In this document: piece by piece, positions 37,901 through 44,900 of the stretch
Layout of the letters: every line of letters begins with the position of its first letter
Position numbering within the stretch: position 1 is the stretch's first letter
Origin: Cyprinodon diabolis
Taxonomy: Eukaryota > Chordata > Actinopteri > Cyprinodontiformes > Cyprinodontidae
DNA length: 64,000 nt
NCBI GenBank assembly: GCA_030533445.1
Contig: CM060080.1
Span: 36,718,380 to 36,782,379 of the forward strand
Direction: 5' to 3'
Notes under the pieces: model-generated
What the model was told of the DNA's origin: nothing
What the model saw: the letters and a program-made list of their open reading frames with translations, nothing else
Databases searched by the model: none
Made by a program: the position numbers and the translations under genes

Positions 37901-40900
37901 AATGTGACAAACTGAGGGTAACATGAAGAAATTCTGCTACTGTCCACATATGTTTCAGAGTATTTAATTTACCTTGCTTAGTGACTATCCAGCTTTTTAA
38001 AACTGAAAATCCTCGGTATGCAGGGATTAACTCTCCAGCTTATTCCCATTTCAAAATTATTGACCTCCTGAAGCAGAGCCCTGGTTATTGCTTTGTGGTT
38101 TTATTCTTTAGCGAACATAACTCGTCTGACTGCATGTTTCTCTGCCTGAACCTCCAGCAACAAGCCAAACCCCAACCAGCTGAGCAACAGCGTAAAACCA
38201 GCTCTGCTTAATGGAGCGGCCGGCTCCACCGTCCCAGGACCACCGGGCTCCGGGCAGACCCCCGGTCTGGGCAGAGCCTGTGAAAGTTGCTATAGTAAGC
38301 TACATTTTATGTGATATCTGTAATTATAATTCTAATCTGGATCATTTGAGAAAGCGCAGATTTTCTCCATCGTCTTTGTGAATCACATTAGATGCAGATG
38401 ATGGAGGAGAAAAAAGATTTCTGCTATGAATAGAGCTCCTTTTAAACCTCTGACAAAGGGAATGCTTCTTGCTTGCATTGGTGTGTGCAGCCAGCAGCTC
38501 CTACCAGTGGTATTCGTGGGGACCCCCCAACATGCAGTGTCGTCTGTGCGCTTCATGCTGGACCTACTGGAAGAAGTATGGAGGACTGAAGATGCCCACA
38601 AGACTGGACGGCGAGAGGCCGGGGCCCAACCGCAGTACCATGGTCAGAGCCTACTTCAAATATTCCTGATCAGATGCATTACTTTTGTCTTGTCTGTAGA
38701 CATTATTGGTAGTCTGGCCAAATGCGTTTAGTTTCAGGGTTCCCGCGGGTCCTTAAAAAGTCTTAAAAGGCATTGAATTGTTCAAAATAAAACTAAGGCC
38801 TTAATTGGTATTAAAGTGTCTTGAATCAGTCTTCGGAGGTATTCATTTTTAAAACATCGGTTTAGTTCCACCCTTGTCTCTGCAACGCCTCCACTTATCA
38901 CCATATCAAACATACTAAGAAAACGAAACAAAGAAAAATTGCTGCAAAAAAGACTTAGCACTGGATATGTTGTGGCTTTAAAACTGATTTGTTTTGTTTC
39001 CTGCTAAAACAAAGTTTGTGAATTCAGTTAAATAATTGTTAAAATATATCTGTCATTTGTGTGTTGTCGCAAGCAGGTTTTTCTTGTGTTTCTTGTGAAT
39101 TTGGTCTTAAATTTTTATTTCAAGTGGCATTAAAAAGTCTTAAAAAGTCTTGAATTTAACTTGCCTTATGCTGTAGGAACCCTGAGTTTTTAAACCTGCA
39201 TGATATTTATGGTGTGAAAGGAGCCCCAGTCATCAGTAAGGCTGTTTCTCTTTCAGCTACAGGGATGATGGTAATGGAAATTCTGTCTGAACTGAAGCTA
39301 TTTTAGAACTTTTATCTACATTTTGGTTCTTAGGTCTTAATCACTGGCCTGAATCAATATCAACAGAATGCTAATATGAGTGTTGCAAAGAAGAGTGAAT
39401 AAAATCCAAGTCCAGCTGCTTGGAGCATCTAAGCAGGACACAGGAATGGGTAGTTAAGAGTAAGCTAGCTGTCGATCATGGTAGAATCCGCTAACCAGCC
39501 TTTCACCTGTTGTTTCAGAGCCCACACGGCCTTCCCCTGCGGCACAGCGGCAGCCCCAAGTTTGCAGTCAAGACCAGACAGGCGTTTTTTCTGCAGACCA
39601 CCGCTCCCACGCGACTGGCACGCCGCCTCTGTGAGGACATAATCCGACCGCGGTACCTGGCCCGCCACCCCTACCTCCCAGTCAACACAGCAGCCATCAA
39701 AGCAGAGTGTAGGACGCCCTCATGTTACAGACTGAGCAGCATTGTGTGGTTCAAACATTTATTGATGGCCGTTACTCTGCAGGTGCTCTGAGGTTACCAG
39801 ATAGGCCAAAAAAGCCTCCACCACTGAAGCCAGTCGACCGTAAACCCCTGGAGTCTGTGGTTCGGTACCTGGGTAAGATTTATTTGAATTTTGTTTTCTT
39901 TTATTTGATTTTTTTTTTTCTCCTTAAAAGTACAGTTTGGGAACTTCTACAGTGGTCTTCCTTCTTTGCCCCTTTTCTTCATCTAATCCTCCTTTTTTTA
40001 TTCTTCCAACTCTCCATTCTTTCCTTTCTTTTCTCCCTTTTGTTTCTTGTGTCCTTTCTCTTTTTCCCCCTCCTTTTCACTCCCTTGTTCCTTTTTTGTT
40101 CATCACTCCTCTGTTCCTTCTTTCTACTTCATCTTTTCCTTGTGTCCTTCTTCCCACCTTGTTTTCTTTTTTCTGTGGGTTTTCCATATTTAAAGTTAGT
40201 TGGCTCGAAATGTAAACCCTGAGGAGCGTGGACTTCTCACCCTCTAAGTTCTAGGAATCCGGTTACTGCCTGACCCCCTTTTGTTTTGAATGTCTGCAGA
40301 AGCACATCCCCGTCCATCCAAGCCCAACCCGCCGCCTCGTGGAGGATCGATCTCAACAGGAAGCTTAACGCCCATCAAGTCCTCTCCCATCCTTAACAAC
40401 GGCTCGCCGACCATCCTGGGCAAACGCAGCTATGAGCAGCACAACGGCCTGGATGGTGAGTTTCTACGCCTCCAACCGTTAACTAAGCTCCGTCTCTTTG
40501 TATGCCCATAATGAGACCCTTTGTTGGCAATGGTCTTTGTTTTATCTCCATTAAAATGTGGGAGTTTGAGTTTAGTGCAGAAATGTACACATGCTGTTCA
40601 TATCCTGACTCCTATATTTGAAGTCAATACCACTGGGAGTGTATGTGTAAGGATAAAGTGGAATCAAGGATGTAGTTGGGTTACTGGATTGATCAAAGTA
40701 ACCCTTGCACTGACCTGCAGGCTGGTATTAAAGTATCTCTGCTTCATCTCACCTGATGTTCTGAGGCTGTTAAAAACCAATAAAAATCTTGAGTTGTCAT
40801 AATTAATAAGGAAAATTTACTTTTTTTGTAATGCAGAAACCAACAGGTTTGTGTAAAGATTAAAGGAACCTTATTTGGAATCATTCCAATATGTTTTCTC

Positions 40901-42720
40901 ATCTACTATAGATCATTTAAAACATATGACACATTTTAATCTTCCTTAAGATTATATTAAATAAAATACGAGTTCCTAACGCTTGTCAGGATCATCTAGA
41001 TGTGTAGGATCAGGAGAAAGGACCGTTTTAGCGGGATTTTATGTGCAGGATGAACAATATTGGCAGAGCAGAACGCTGCAATTAATATTGAATGTTGTTT
41101 CTGCCCTGAAGCCCAGTTTTACCTCCACTCACCTCCATCCCCTTAGACCTGCCTAAAGAAAAGCAACCCCATATCATGATGCTGCCACTGCCATTCAGTT
41201 CCACTGTTCAGTTGGTGTGTTTAGGGTGATGTGTGGGGTGAGCAGGAGATATTTAGAACAGATATCAGGTTCCTCTTGTCCTGCTTTTAAACTTCTCTCC
41301 ATCTTCCTTTCTAACCTGCTCAGTTATTTAATCCTCGTAAAGCTGTTTGTTCTTTTACAGAACAGCAGGATTTACACTGAGGTTAAATTTAAACCAGACC
41401 ATTGAGGAAATCTTGGTATTTTGTCCTTATCTCCTTTGCAATATTTATTGAAGTTATTTTTAAACCTCTATCACTTCTCATTAACTTCTTTGTTTTGATG
41501 CATTACTTAAAATCCAAACAGAATGGAGGCCATGATCTGTGTTGTCATGGTGACATGGTAAGGGAGTTTCGCTGGTCTTCCTCAGACCAATGCTGGATCA
41601 GAGCGTTCTGACGAGATTAGCTTCTGGGAGGCAACCAGGTCCGTGTGTCGACATCCAGCTGTAATGACTTTATCTAAATCAGTGTTTAATTAGGCTGCAG
41701 ACTCACCAGGTTATTCATTTAGCATACTTTTCTGCTGCTTCTTTGATCAGGCTCATAGTTATTTAAACTCTAATTCATTTAACGTGTAGTTAAATATAGC
41801 TGCAGGTATTATTGCATCATTGTGTCAAATCACTTGTGATGCAGCAATCAGAGCCTTATTTTATTGTTGAGTCAGTAAAGGGTGAAAACCAATTGGTAGA
41901 AGAAACATGATCCAGTGGATCCTCTCAGGTTTCAGCTTCAGTATCTTTGATTCCTTTGTTTGTGGTTCAGTTCTGCCGCCTGCATCCTTCACGCTTCAAA
42001 GAACCACAAAGCCTTCTTACTGCTCAATCAATATAATCCCCATCAGGTTAGTGAGATACTCTTTAGATAAACTCATTTTAATGTTGCTCTGTATTATGAG
42101 GACTATAAGAAACCGATTCAGGCAGCTTGGCTCCTACTGGTTGCTCTGTCCTTGTTTCACACTCACCCAAATTAATTAAATGGCACAGATCTTTAATTGT
42201 CCAAGGATTTTGTTTCCTGATCTGTTTGTTGTGGGAATTAGTAGTTATGAAACATTTTTAATTCCTCAAAGTCTGTAAAACTACAAGTTTGGGATTTTCT
42301 AAGCCCTGTTTCTCCCATGATGTTAAAAAGTTAATTTGTGTTTCTTTTAGAGGATCTCTTTAGCAATTCTTGGTTGTATGAGTCCATGCAATCAACTGGT
42401 TTTCCTTAGATAGAAAATCATACAGATCATACAGTCAAAAATCAATTTGACTGTATGATCTGGTTGAACTGTAAAGTGCCTTGAGATTACTTATGTTGTG
42501 AATTTGGTGCTATATAAATAAACTGAATTGAATTGTGGAAAAGTGGGAAATGGTGACATGAAAAGCTGTGGAAAAAACTGAGAATCCTGCTCTTCTTGCT
42601 TCATTTGCAGGTAGCAAATCCAAAGCCCTTACTCCACAGTGGGATATTATGGCCAAGCGTGTTAGCGATGCGGGGCGGCTGTCGGCGCCACTGCAGGACG
42701 AGATACACGAACTGGACTGA
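4902..42720 (+). CDS. mta1: mta1-like gene, metastasis-associated protein of the NuRD complex (coding exons 2-17, exon 1 outside window)
   Basis: MTA proteins are nuclear scaffolds of the NuRD complex that bind HDAC1/2 through ELM2-SANT and RBBP4/7 through a C-terminal segment. Sixteen exons join with consistent phases: 4902-4969, 7459-7552, 21441-21567, 28685-28748, 31154-31271, 32201-32303, 33418-33517, 33604-33792, 34418-34492, 34630-34688, 38158-38294, 38491-38642, 39519-39708, 39783-39872, 40300-40455, 42611-42720. If the missing exon 1 gives the usual 9 residues, the product is about 619 aa: BAH 1-160, ELM2 161-272, SANT 279-331, zinc finger CX2C-X17-CX2C at 383-407, RBBP-binding segment about 456-500. 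MTA1 is favoured over MTA2/3 by [22 protein letters not shown] and [14 protein letters not shown]. The roughly 100 C-terminal residues of mammalian MTA1 are absent. The family is certain; the paralog is probable, because the short tail resembles MTA3 in length. Confidence 0.9.
4970..7458 (+). other. Intron 2 of mta1
   Basis: AT-rich intronic sequence between two confirmed exons. I see no recognisable transposon termini, RNA gene or coding segment in it. Confidence 0.85.
7459..7552 (+). CDS. mta1: mta1 exon 3 (BAH domain)
   Basis: The acceptor is ggtttgcag and the donor gcaa|gtgagt. It encodes [20 protein letters not shown] through ALADKHA (residues 33-63), plus the first base of the next codon. 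This is BAH core sequence found in all MTA paralogs. Phase 0 at entry and phase 1 at exit match both neighbours. Confidence 0.96.
8393..9097. mobile_element. MITE with long inverted termini
   Basis: The left end catttacactacccttgaaa matches the right end read in reverse (catttgcactacccttgaaa). The repeat continues imperfectly through a GC-rich zone (gaccggtccgagc against gaccggtccaagc). The core has further inverted motifs (ggcggtaatgc / gcattaccgcc). No target duplication is clear, so the superfamily is not assigned and the outer boundaries are good to a few bases. Confidence 0.75.
9877..11772. mobile_element. pogo/Tigger-like DNA transposon, decayed
   Basis: The ends ccgtattttcacgaccataa and (reverse) ccgtattttcacgactataa are inverted repeats flanked by TA (9875-9876 and 11773-11774), the Tc1/mariner-superfamily target. 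The interior holds a minus-strand transposase remnant (10672-11094) and duplicated blocks (10255-10330 and 10515-10590 both read cacctgccagcc.ccgcggtgaacccgg). Confidence 0.85.
10672..11221 (-). pseudogene. pogo/Tigger-type transposase remnant (C-terminal part)
   Basis: In two overlapping frames the minus strand encodes a DDE-transposase C-terminus: [14 protein letters not shown] sequence, then [36 protein letters not shown], and a terminal acidic stretch ending [14 protein letters not shown]. The [19 protein letters not shown] motif is typical of pogo-family transposases. The N-terminal DNA-binding region is missing and a frameshift lies near 11090, so it cannot be functional. Confidence 0.75.
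13481..14336. mobile_element. hAT-like element (TAGG-GTGTAAAT family), second copy
   Basis: Starts taggtgtgtaaatcac and ends ttttcaccccta; flanks TTAAATGT (13473-13480) and TTAAATGA (14337-14344) form an 8-bp target duplication with one mismatch. It is related to 1955-3545 but inverted. The reading frames inside show no recognisable transposase. Confidence 0.8.
16471..16947. mobile_element. TTAA-flanked MITE, family A copy 1
   Basis: Ends aggggaacg/cgttcccct sit between TTAA tetranucleotides (16467-16470 and 16948-16951), the target used by piggyBac and Kolobok elements. The inverted arms extend through cccttgatttcacgttatt and tctactcacccatatgag. No transposase is visible. It lies 17 bases from the pogo element starting at 16969. 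Confidence 0.85.
16969..18197. mobile_element. pogo/Tigger-like DNA transposon, shorter second copy
   Basis: Ends ccgtattttctcgacaataa and (reverse) ccgtattttcacgactataa, flanked by TA at 16967-16968 and 18198-18199. It has the same family-specific interior as 9877-11772 (gcgcagtctcagttatgtgt, tttgaacggccggttcacac). A minus-strand fragment at 17780-18000 ([20 protein letters not shown]) is a transposase relic. Confidence 0.85.
18380..18620. repeat. Dispersed repeat, also at 44635-44750
   Basis: The stretches aatgtaaacagtggaggaga and ggttcagagcagtgcaaaaa reappear nearly unchanged in the 3'-UTR intron (44650-44715). The segment probably derives from a retroposon 3' region, but I cannot name it; limits are approximate. 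Confidence 0.6.
19402..19607. mobile_element. 206-bp hAT MITE
   Basis: The termini actggttcccaa and (reverse) ccagtgtttcccaa are imperfect inverted repeats. CTTAGATA (19394-19401) and CTTAGATG (19608-19615) form an 8-bp target duplication with one mismatch. Confidence 0.8.
21441..21567 (+). CDS. mta1: mta1 exon 4 (BAH domain)
   Basis: The acceptor is ctactctag and the donor atcag|gtagtc. With the single base from exon 3 it reads [20 protein letters not shown] and continues to ATHI (residues 64-105), plus two bases. The acidic EEEMEN stretch is characteristic of MTA1. The alternative segment that some MTA1 isoforms carry between ADKHA and this exon was not found in the 13.9-kb intron. Confidence 0.95.
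22476..22775. mobile_element. TTAA-flanked MITE, family A copy 2
   Basis: The same terminal aggggaacg as 16471-16947, flanked by TTAA at 22472-22475 and 22776-22779, and 300 bp long. It shares the sub-terminal cccttgattttatgttatta and the inner atgggtgagtagaacatgat block. Confidence 0.85.
24107..27415 (-). pseudogene. L2-type LINE, 5'-truncated and interrupted
   Basis: The minus strand encodes reverse transcriptase pieces in order: a pre-RT region (27245-26760, ending [12 protein letters not shown]), [20 protein letters not shown] and related sequence (25857-25600), [20 protein letters not shown] and [16 protein letters not shown] (25590-25440), then the catalytic block [20 protein letters not shown] and YADDTQLY (25330-25180), and the C-terminus [12 protein letters not shown] near 24340. 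The YADD active site is intact in its fragment. The ORF is broken by frameshifts, a 922-bp foldback insertion and an unexpected block at about 24730-24880. The endonuclease region is missing. The 3' tail (tttatttgtatagcac in plus orientation) starts near 24107. Confidence 0.82.
25836..26757. mobile_element. TTAA-flanked foldback element inside the LINE
   Basis: Two arms of about 330 bp (25836-26165 and 26430-26757) are almost identical inverted copies, each starting aggaatagtacacccaaaac; TTAA flanks both sides (25832-25835 and 26758-26761). The insertion splits the LINE coding sequence within a Phe-Lys codon pair (FF-KK). Each arm contains the same spurious frame of about 76 codons, which is a by-product of the inversion. 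Confidence 0.92.
27651..28585. mobile_element. hAT-like element (TAGGGCTGGGCGATA ends)
   Basis: The 15-bp terminal inverted repeats TAGGGCTGGGCGATA / TATCGCCCAGCCCTA wait... the right end reads tatcgcccagccct plus a, and is flanked by a perfect 8-bp target duplication CCTTCATG (27643-27650 and 28586-28593). Sub-terminal runs of atcgat-type motifs are found at both ends. The 935-bp interior shows no transposase. Confidence 0.92.
28685..28748 (+). CDS. mta1: mta1 exon 5 (BAH domain)
   Basis: The acceptor is actccag and the donor gag|gtatat. It completes Arg106 and reads [20 protein letters not shown] then E127, matching MTA1 ([12 protein letters not shown] family block). A hAT-like element and its target duplication end at 28593, only 91 bases upstream of this exon, so the branch point and pyrimidine tract lie in the short unique stretch between. 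Confidence 0.95.
29592..29902. mobile_element. 311-bp hAT MITE
   Basis: Starts tagggctgtaacaattaatc and ends agttgccgccctа-type (reverse tagggcggcaacta). GAATTAAC (29584-29591) and GAATCAAC (29903-29910) are the 8-bp target duplication with one mismatch. Confidence 0.8.
29911..30200. repeat. Dispersed repeat, related segment at 44435-44530
   Basis: The stretch ctctgaaacatgagtgaggt, then atctcactatgggacacgcc, matches 44448-44485 (ttctcagagtagcataagtg, ctcactatggaagacgcccc). The right side ends in a hAT-like terminus (ttgcccacccctaa) without a matching left terminus, so the boundaries are uncertain. Confidence 0.5.
31154..31271 (+). CDS. mta1: mta1 exon 6 (end of BAH, start of ELM2)
   Basis: The acceptor is ttcccag and the donor gaag|gtagct. 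It encodes [20 protein letters not shown] followed by [19 protein letters not shown] (residues 128-166) and one base. The second half opens the ELM2 domain, which wraps around class I histone deacetylases. Confidence 0.96.
32201..32303 (+). CDS. mta1: mta1 exon 7 (ELM2 domain)
   Basis: The acceptor is tggttcag and the donor cccg|gtaagt. It reads [20 protein letters not shown] then [14 protein letters not shown] (residues 167-200), plus two bases of Arg201. EEDGRD and [13 protein letters not shown] are ELM2 signatures of the family. Confidence 0.96.
33418..33517 (+). CDS. mta1: mta1 exon 8 (ELM2 domain)
   Basis: The acceptor is tcccacag and the donor ttg|gtgaga. It finishes Arg201 and reads [20 protein letters not shown] then [13 protein letters not shown] (residues 202-234), almost identical across vertebrate MTAs. 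It is separated from exon 9 by a minimal 86-bp intron. Confidence 0.97.
33604..33792 (+). CDS. mta1: mta1 exon 9 (end of ELM2 and SANT domain)
   Basis: The acceptor is ttcctccag and the donor ttt|gtaagt. It encodes 63 residues (235-297) from [14 protein letters not shown] to [13 protein letters not shown]. The second half, [20 protein letters not shown], is the first helix region of the SANT domain, the part that contacts HDAC1/2. TDIQQDF agrees with MTA1 rather than the NDIRQDF of MTA2/MTA3. Confidence 0.97.
34007..34090. mobile_element. Solitary Tc1/mariner terminus
   Basis: The sequence cagtgaggaaaataagtatt, then tgaacaccttgc and cccacttagaaatcatggag, follows a TA and matches a widespread vertebrate Tc1-like terminal repeat. 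The other end is not found nearby, so this is a truncated relic in intron 9. Confidence 0.7.
34418..34492 (+). CDS. mta1: mta1 exon 10 (SANT domain)
   Basis: The acceptor is tgtctcag and the donor cag|gttcga. It encodes [20 protein letters not shown] then RYVQQ (residues 298-322), completing SANT. The donor has only GT plus the exonic CAG and lacks the usual A/G-AGT after it, so it may be a weak site, though the reading frame leaves no doubt about the exon. Confidence 0.96.
34630..34688 (+). CDS. mta1: mta1 exon 11 (post-SANT basic helix)
   Basis: The acceptor is cgctccag and the donor acta|gtgagt. It reads [19 protein letters not shown] (residues 323-341), plus two bases of Tyr342. This lysine-rich helix after SANT is conserved in MTA proteins. 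Confidence 0.96.
35178..35289. mobile_element. 112-bp hAT MITE with perfect target duplication
   Basis: The ends caggcatccccaaagttggt and (reverse) caggcatcctcaaagttagt are 20-bp inverted repeats with two differences. The 8-bp duplication TACTACAT is identical on both sides (35170-35177 and 35290-35297). A related segment without clear ends lies at 44278-44355. Confidence 0.9.
36776..36885. repeat. Fish-type dispersed repeat fragment
   Basis: The run catccatccattttctgacg, then gcctatctccagctgtctat and gggcgagaggcggggtacag, is a motif series common in teleost interspersed repeats. Only one segment is present and no termini can be assigned. Confidence 0.6.
38158..38294 (+). CDS. mta1: mta1 exon 12 (linker and first half of GATA-type zinc finger)
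   Basis: The acceptor is acctccag and the donor tata|gtaagc. It completes Tyr342 and reads [20 protein letters not shown], then a Gly/Pro-rich linker, and ends GRACESCY (residue 387). C383 and C386 are the first two zinc ligands of the GATA-type finger; the other two are in exon 13. Confidence 0.94.
38491..38642 (+). CDS. mta1: mta1 exon 13 (second half of zinc finger)
   Basis: The acceptor is gtgtgcag and the donor atg|gtcaga. It reads [20 protein letters not shown] then [18 protein letters not shown] and ends PNRSTM (residues 388-438). C404 and C407 complete the zinc site begun in exon 12 (CX2C-X17-CX2C). Confidence 0.96.
38735..39184. mobile_element. Probable hAT MITE in intron 13
   Basis: The left end cagggttcccgcgggtcctt and right end (reverse) cagggttcctacagcataag begin with an 8-9 bp inverted repeat, and both sides have the internal motif aaaaagtcttaaaa. 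No convincing target duplication was seen. Confidence 0.6.
39519..39708 (+). CDS. mta1: mta1 exon 14 (RBBP4/7-binding segment)
   Basis: The acceptor is tgtttcag and the donor gagt|gtagga. It encodes residues 439-501, from [15 protein letters not shown] to AAIKAE. The block starting [11 protein letters not shown] at 456, with the basic ARRLCEDII run, matches the MTA segment that binds the histone chaperones RBBP4/7. It precedes a 74-bp intron. Confidence 0.95.
39783..39872 (+). CDS. mta1: mta1 exon 15 (proline-rich linker)
   Basis: The acceptor is tctgcag and the donor ctgg|gtaaga. It reads [20 protein letters not shown] then [10 protein letters not shown] (residues 502-531), plus one base. 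[10 protein letters not shown] matches the MTA1 block ending VRKPLEAVLRYL. The exon is followed by an unusually pyrimidine-rich intron. Confidence 0.93.
39880..40160 (+). repeat. Pyrimidine-rich low-complexity tract in intron 15
   Basis: About 280 bases of the plus strand are almost entirely C and T in irregular runs, filling most of the 427-bp intron between exons 15 and 16. The long hydrophobic reading frame across it (Leu, Phe, Ser) follows from base composition only. Confidence 0.85.
40300..40455 (+). CDS. mta1: mta1 exon 16 (Ser/Pro-rich region)
   Basis: The acceptor is gtctgcag and the donor gatg|gtgagt. It encodes [20 protein letters not shown] through [20 protein letters not shown] and LD (residues 532-583). 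The [18 protein letters not shown] block is diagnostic for MTA1 and MTA1-like paralogs. Confidence 0.95.
40456..42610 (+). other. Intron 16 of mta1
   Basis: Mostly unannotatable AT-rich sequence. Its 3' end (about 42340-42536) is a copy of a dispersed retroposon tail also present at 52204-52510. Confidence 0.8.
42340..42536. repeat. Retroposon tail, copy in intron 16
   Basis: Ends with gaactgtaaagtgccttgag and gctatataaataaactgaat. The same sequence is present in reverse at 52204-52290. An inverted pair agatcatacagtcaaa/tttgactgtatgatct (42424-42465) forms a 16-bp stem. Confidence 0.7.
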
Positions 42721-42760
42721 ACCTTCTGGGAGAATAACCTCTTCTGTAAACACAGCTGAG
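42611..42760 (+). CDS. mta1: mta1 exon 17, short C-terminal tail with stop at 42718-42720
   Basis: The acceptor is atttgcag and the donor gctgag|gtgaga, so 42721-42760 is 3'-UTR. In the phase set by exon 16 it reads [20 protein letters not shown] then [16 protein letters not shown] and TGA (residues 584-619). Third codon positions in the second half are G/C-rich, as expected of coding sequence. The tail does not match the mammalian MTA1 C-terminus. A second possible acceptor four bases downstream would open a different frame (see findings). Confidence 0.75.
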
Positions 42761-43352
42761 GTGAGACTTTCTGTTCCGCTGCTGCATCGCTTTGAACAAG
42801 AGCTTTGATTTATTTCTTAGTTTATTTTGTTGTTAGTGGGGTTACAAGTGAGATAGAAAGCCAAAAATAGTTTGGAGGGTATGTTTTTTCAAAATTTTCT
42901 ATGATTGGGATTTAGTGCTAATGAAAACCTTGAGCTGTTTTGTTCAGAGAATCTGAATATTTCAATGTTTTATTTTAAATAAATGATTTAAGAGCAGGCA
43001 AAACCCTTCAGAAGCTACAAATGCCCCCTGTTACAGAAGCCTAGTTTTCAGAGTGCTGTGTATAAAGATGTTAATAAAAAGTTGAGTGGATGGAAAAATA
43101 GTGGTTAAAAAATAAAATGCAACCGACAAAATGACAGAAAAGATTTTGGCAGCAAATATCCTCCGTTGAGCAAGTCCTGAACCACAGACCGTTTTTTCAA
43201 ACCGTCTTACTGGGGCTAAAGATAAAAGAACAGTACACTGCTATGCTGAAATTAGACCTTTTGACCCTCATTTCGTGCAGTGGCTGGTCAAAGTTATGCT
43301 GAAATGAAGCCAATAAGCTGTTTTTTAATGAGCATAGGAACTTAAACCAAAC

Positions 43353-43428
43353 ATAGGACATAGGAACTAAAATTTCTTTTTGTATACACTTGTGTGTACA
43401 AAAAGAAATTTTAGTTCCTATGTCCTAT
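43353..43428. repeat. Near-perfect 36-bp inverted repeat (hairpin)
   Basis: Arm 43353-43388 starts ataggacataggaactaaaa. Arm 43393-43428 is its reverse complement with one mismatch; the loop is cttg. No flanking transposon termini or target duplication are evident. Confidence 0.95.
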
Positions 43429-44277
43429 ATCTGTCTAACTTCAGAACCTGTGGTTTTAAACACATTTACATCCTTATTTTCACATAAACATGAGAAACCT
43501 GTCTGTTTGAACACCTTGAGTTAGTGCTATGAAAACATTGACTGTCTGCCCACGCTGCACCCTTCAGACTCTGTCATAGACTCAGAAAGCAGACAGAGAG
43601 CAGAATTCCTGATTTGGACAGATTACTGAACAGCTGGTTGGATCCATCCCGGCTACTGGTGGATCAGAGTGACCTGTCACTGGGTCAGGTTGATTAGGGG
43701 GACATATGAACGTTGCCTCAAAATATGGAGAAAAGATATAAAGGAATACTATTGTGCTTATTTCACTAATAGACAAAAAGAGAGAATATATATGGGTGCA
43801 GCAGAGAAGATTGAATAAATTGTTTTTGCATTTAGAACACCGCCTTAGGAGCCTGACGTAGTCCGACTCAATTCTAGTCAGAATATGAGTCTGATTCTGC
43901 TCCATAGAGCTGTGATTATGGGGCGTGTTTCGAACGAACCAGGAAAAAAAATGCCTCTGCACTCAATTAGATAGACCTACAACCAATAAGAGCAACGGAC
44001 TGCGTGACGTATGTTAAGCGACACATAGTTGTTGTCAACAAAAATCAAAGCGTGCAGTTGCACGCCTAGAATAAGAAGATGAGCCTTGATCGCGTTTCTC
44101 TGTTCCTCTTTTAAAATTAATTTGCTGTCGATATCTTCTAGAACAGACCTAATAGCAGAATCTACTCACCTCAACTCTCCAGCGGCAGCCATTTTTGTTG
44201 TTTGAGAGGTTTCCCTGCTTTAGCACAGCTGATTATGATGATTTCAGTTTAGCAATAGCCTGTTAATCAGCTTTCAA

Positions 44278-44900
44278 TTAAAATCAGCTGTACTGGAGCA
44301 AGGAAACCTCTAAAACCTGCAGGACAGCGGCTCTAGAGGACCAACTTTGCGGATACCAGCTGTAGAGCTAGCAGCTAAAAAGGGGTGCACGCTTAAACAT
44401 AGCCGTTTTAAAACTGTATGTTACTTGCATAACTCTGGTTCTCAGAGTAGCATAAGTGAGATTTCTCACTATGGAAGACGCCCCTTGCCTTAGGAATTGG
44501 GCTAGAGGCGTATCCCATAGTGAGACTTCAAAACAAAAGCTGTGAAAAGAACTAATGTTCAGTCTCTAATTTCCAAATGATCACAAAGCTGATTTTTTTT
44601 TTTATCAGCTGAACATTTCCTTTATAAATTGCAGCAGTGATCAAAATGTAAAGAGTGTAGGAGAGACGGTACAAAAGGCATTGATGTGGAAGGTTCAGAG
44701 CAGTGTAAAAATAAATAAATAAATGTGGTGCAAAATGCAGTAGAACACCGAGTTTAGTTCTATTTAAAAAGATTTGAAAATTAGAAGAGAGTTTTCAACA
44801 GTTTAACAGTCTTATGGCAGCGGGGGAAAAGCTGTTGCAGGACCTGGTGGACCTGTAGCGTATGCTGCAAAGCCTCTTTCCTTAGGGTGGCAGGGAGAAC
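44278..44900. repeat. Cluster of dispersed repeat fragments in the 3'-UTR intron
   Basis: Three pieces in series: a relative of the MITE at 35178-35289 (cctctaaaacctgcaggaca, 44310-44332), a relative of 29911-30200 (44435-44530), and a relative of 18380-18620 (44635-44750) continuing into a GC-richer part to 44900. Limits are approximate. Confidence 0.55.

Larger units (their letters stand above)
34689..38157 (+). other. Intron 11 of mta1 (3.5 kb)
   Basis: Contains a 112-bp hAT MITE (35178-35289) and a fish-type dispersed repeat (36776-36885). The rest is AT-rich intron without recognised content. Introns 6 (31272-32200) and 7 (32304-33417) likewise show nothing recognisable. Confidence 0.8.

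Noticed and set aside
39722..40222. 166-codon hydrophobic ORF suggesting a membrane protein
   Set aside because: It begins over exon 15 in the wrong frame and its Leu/Phe/Ser content comes from the pyrimidine tract in intron 15.
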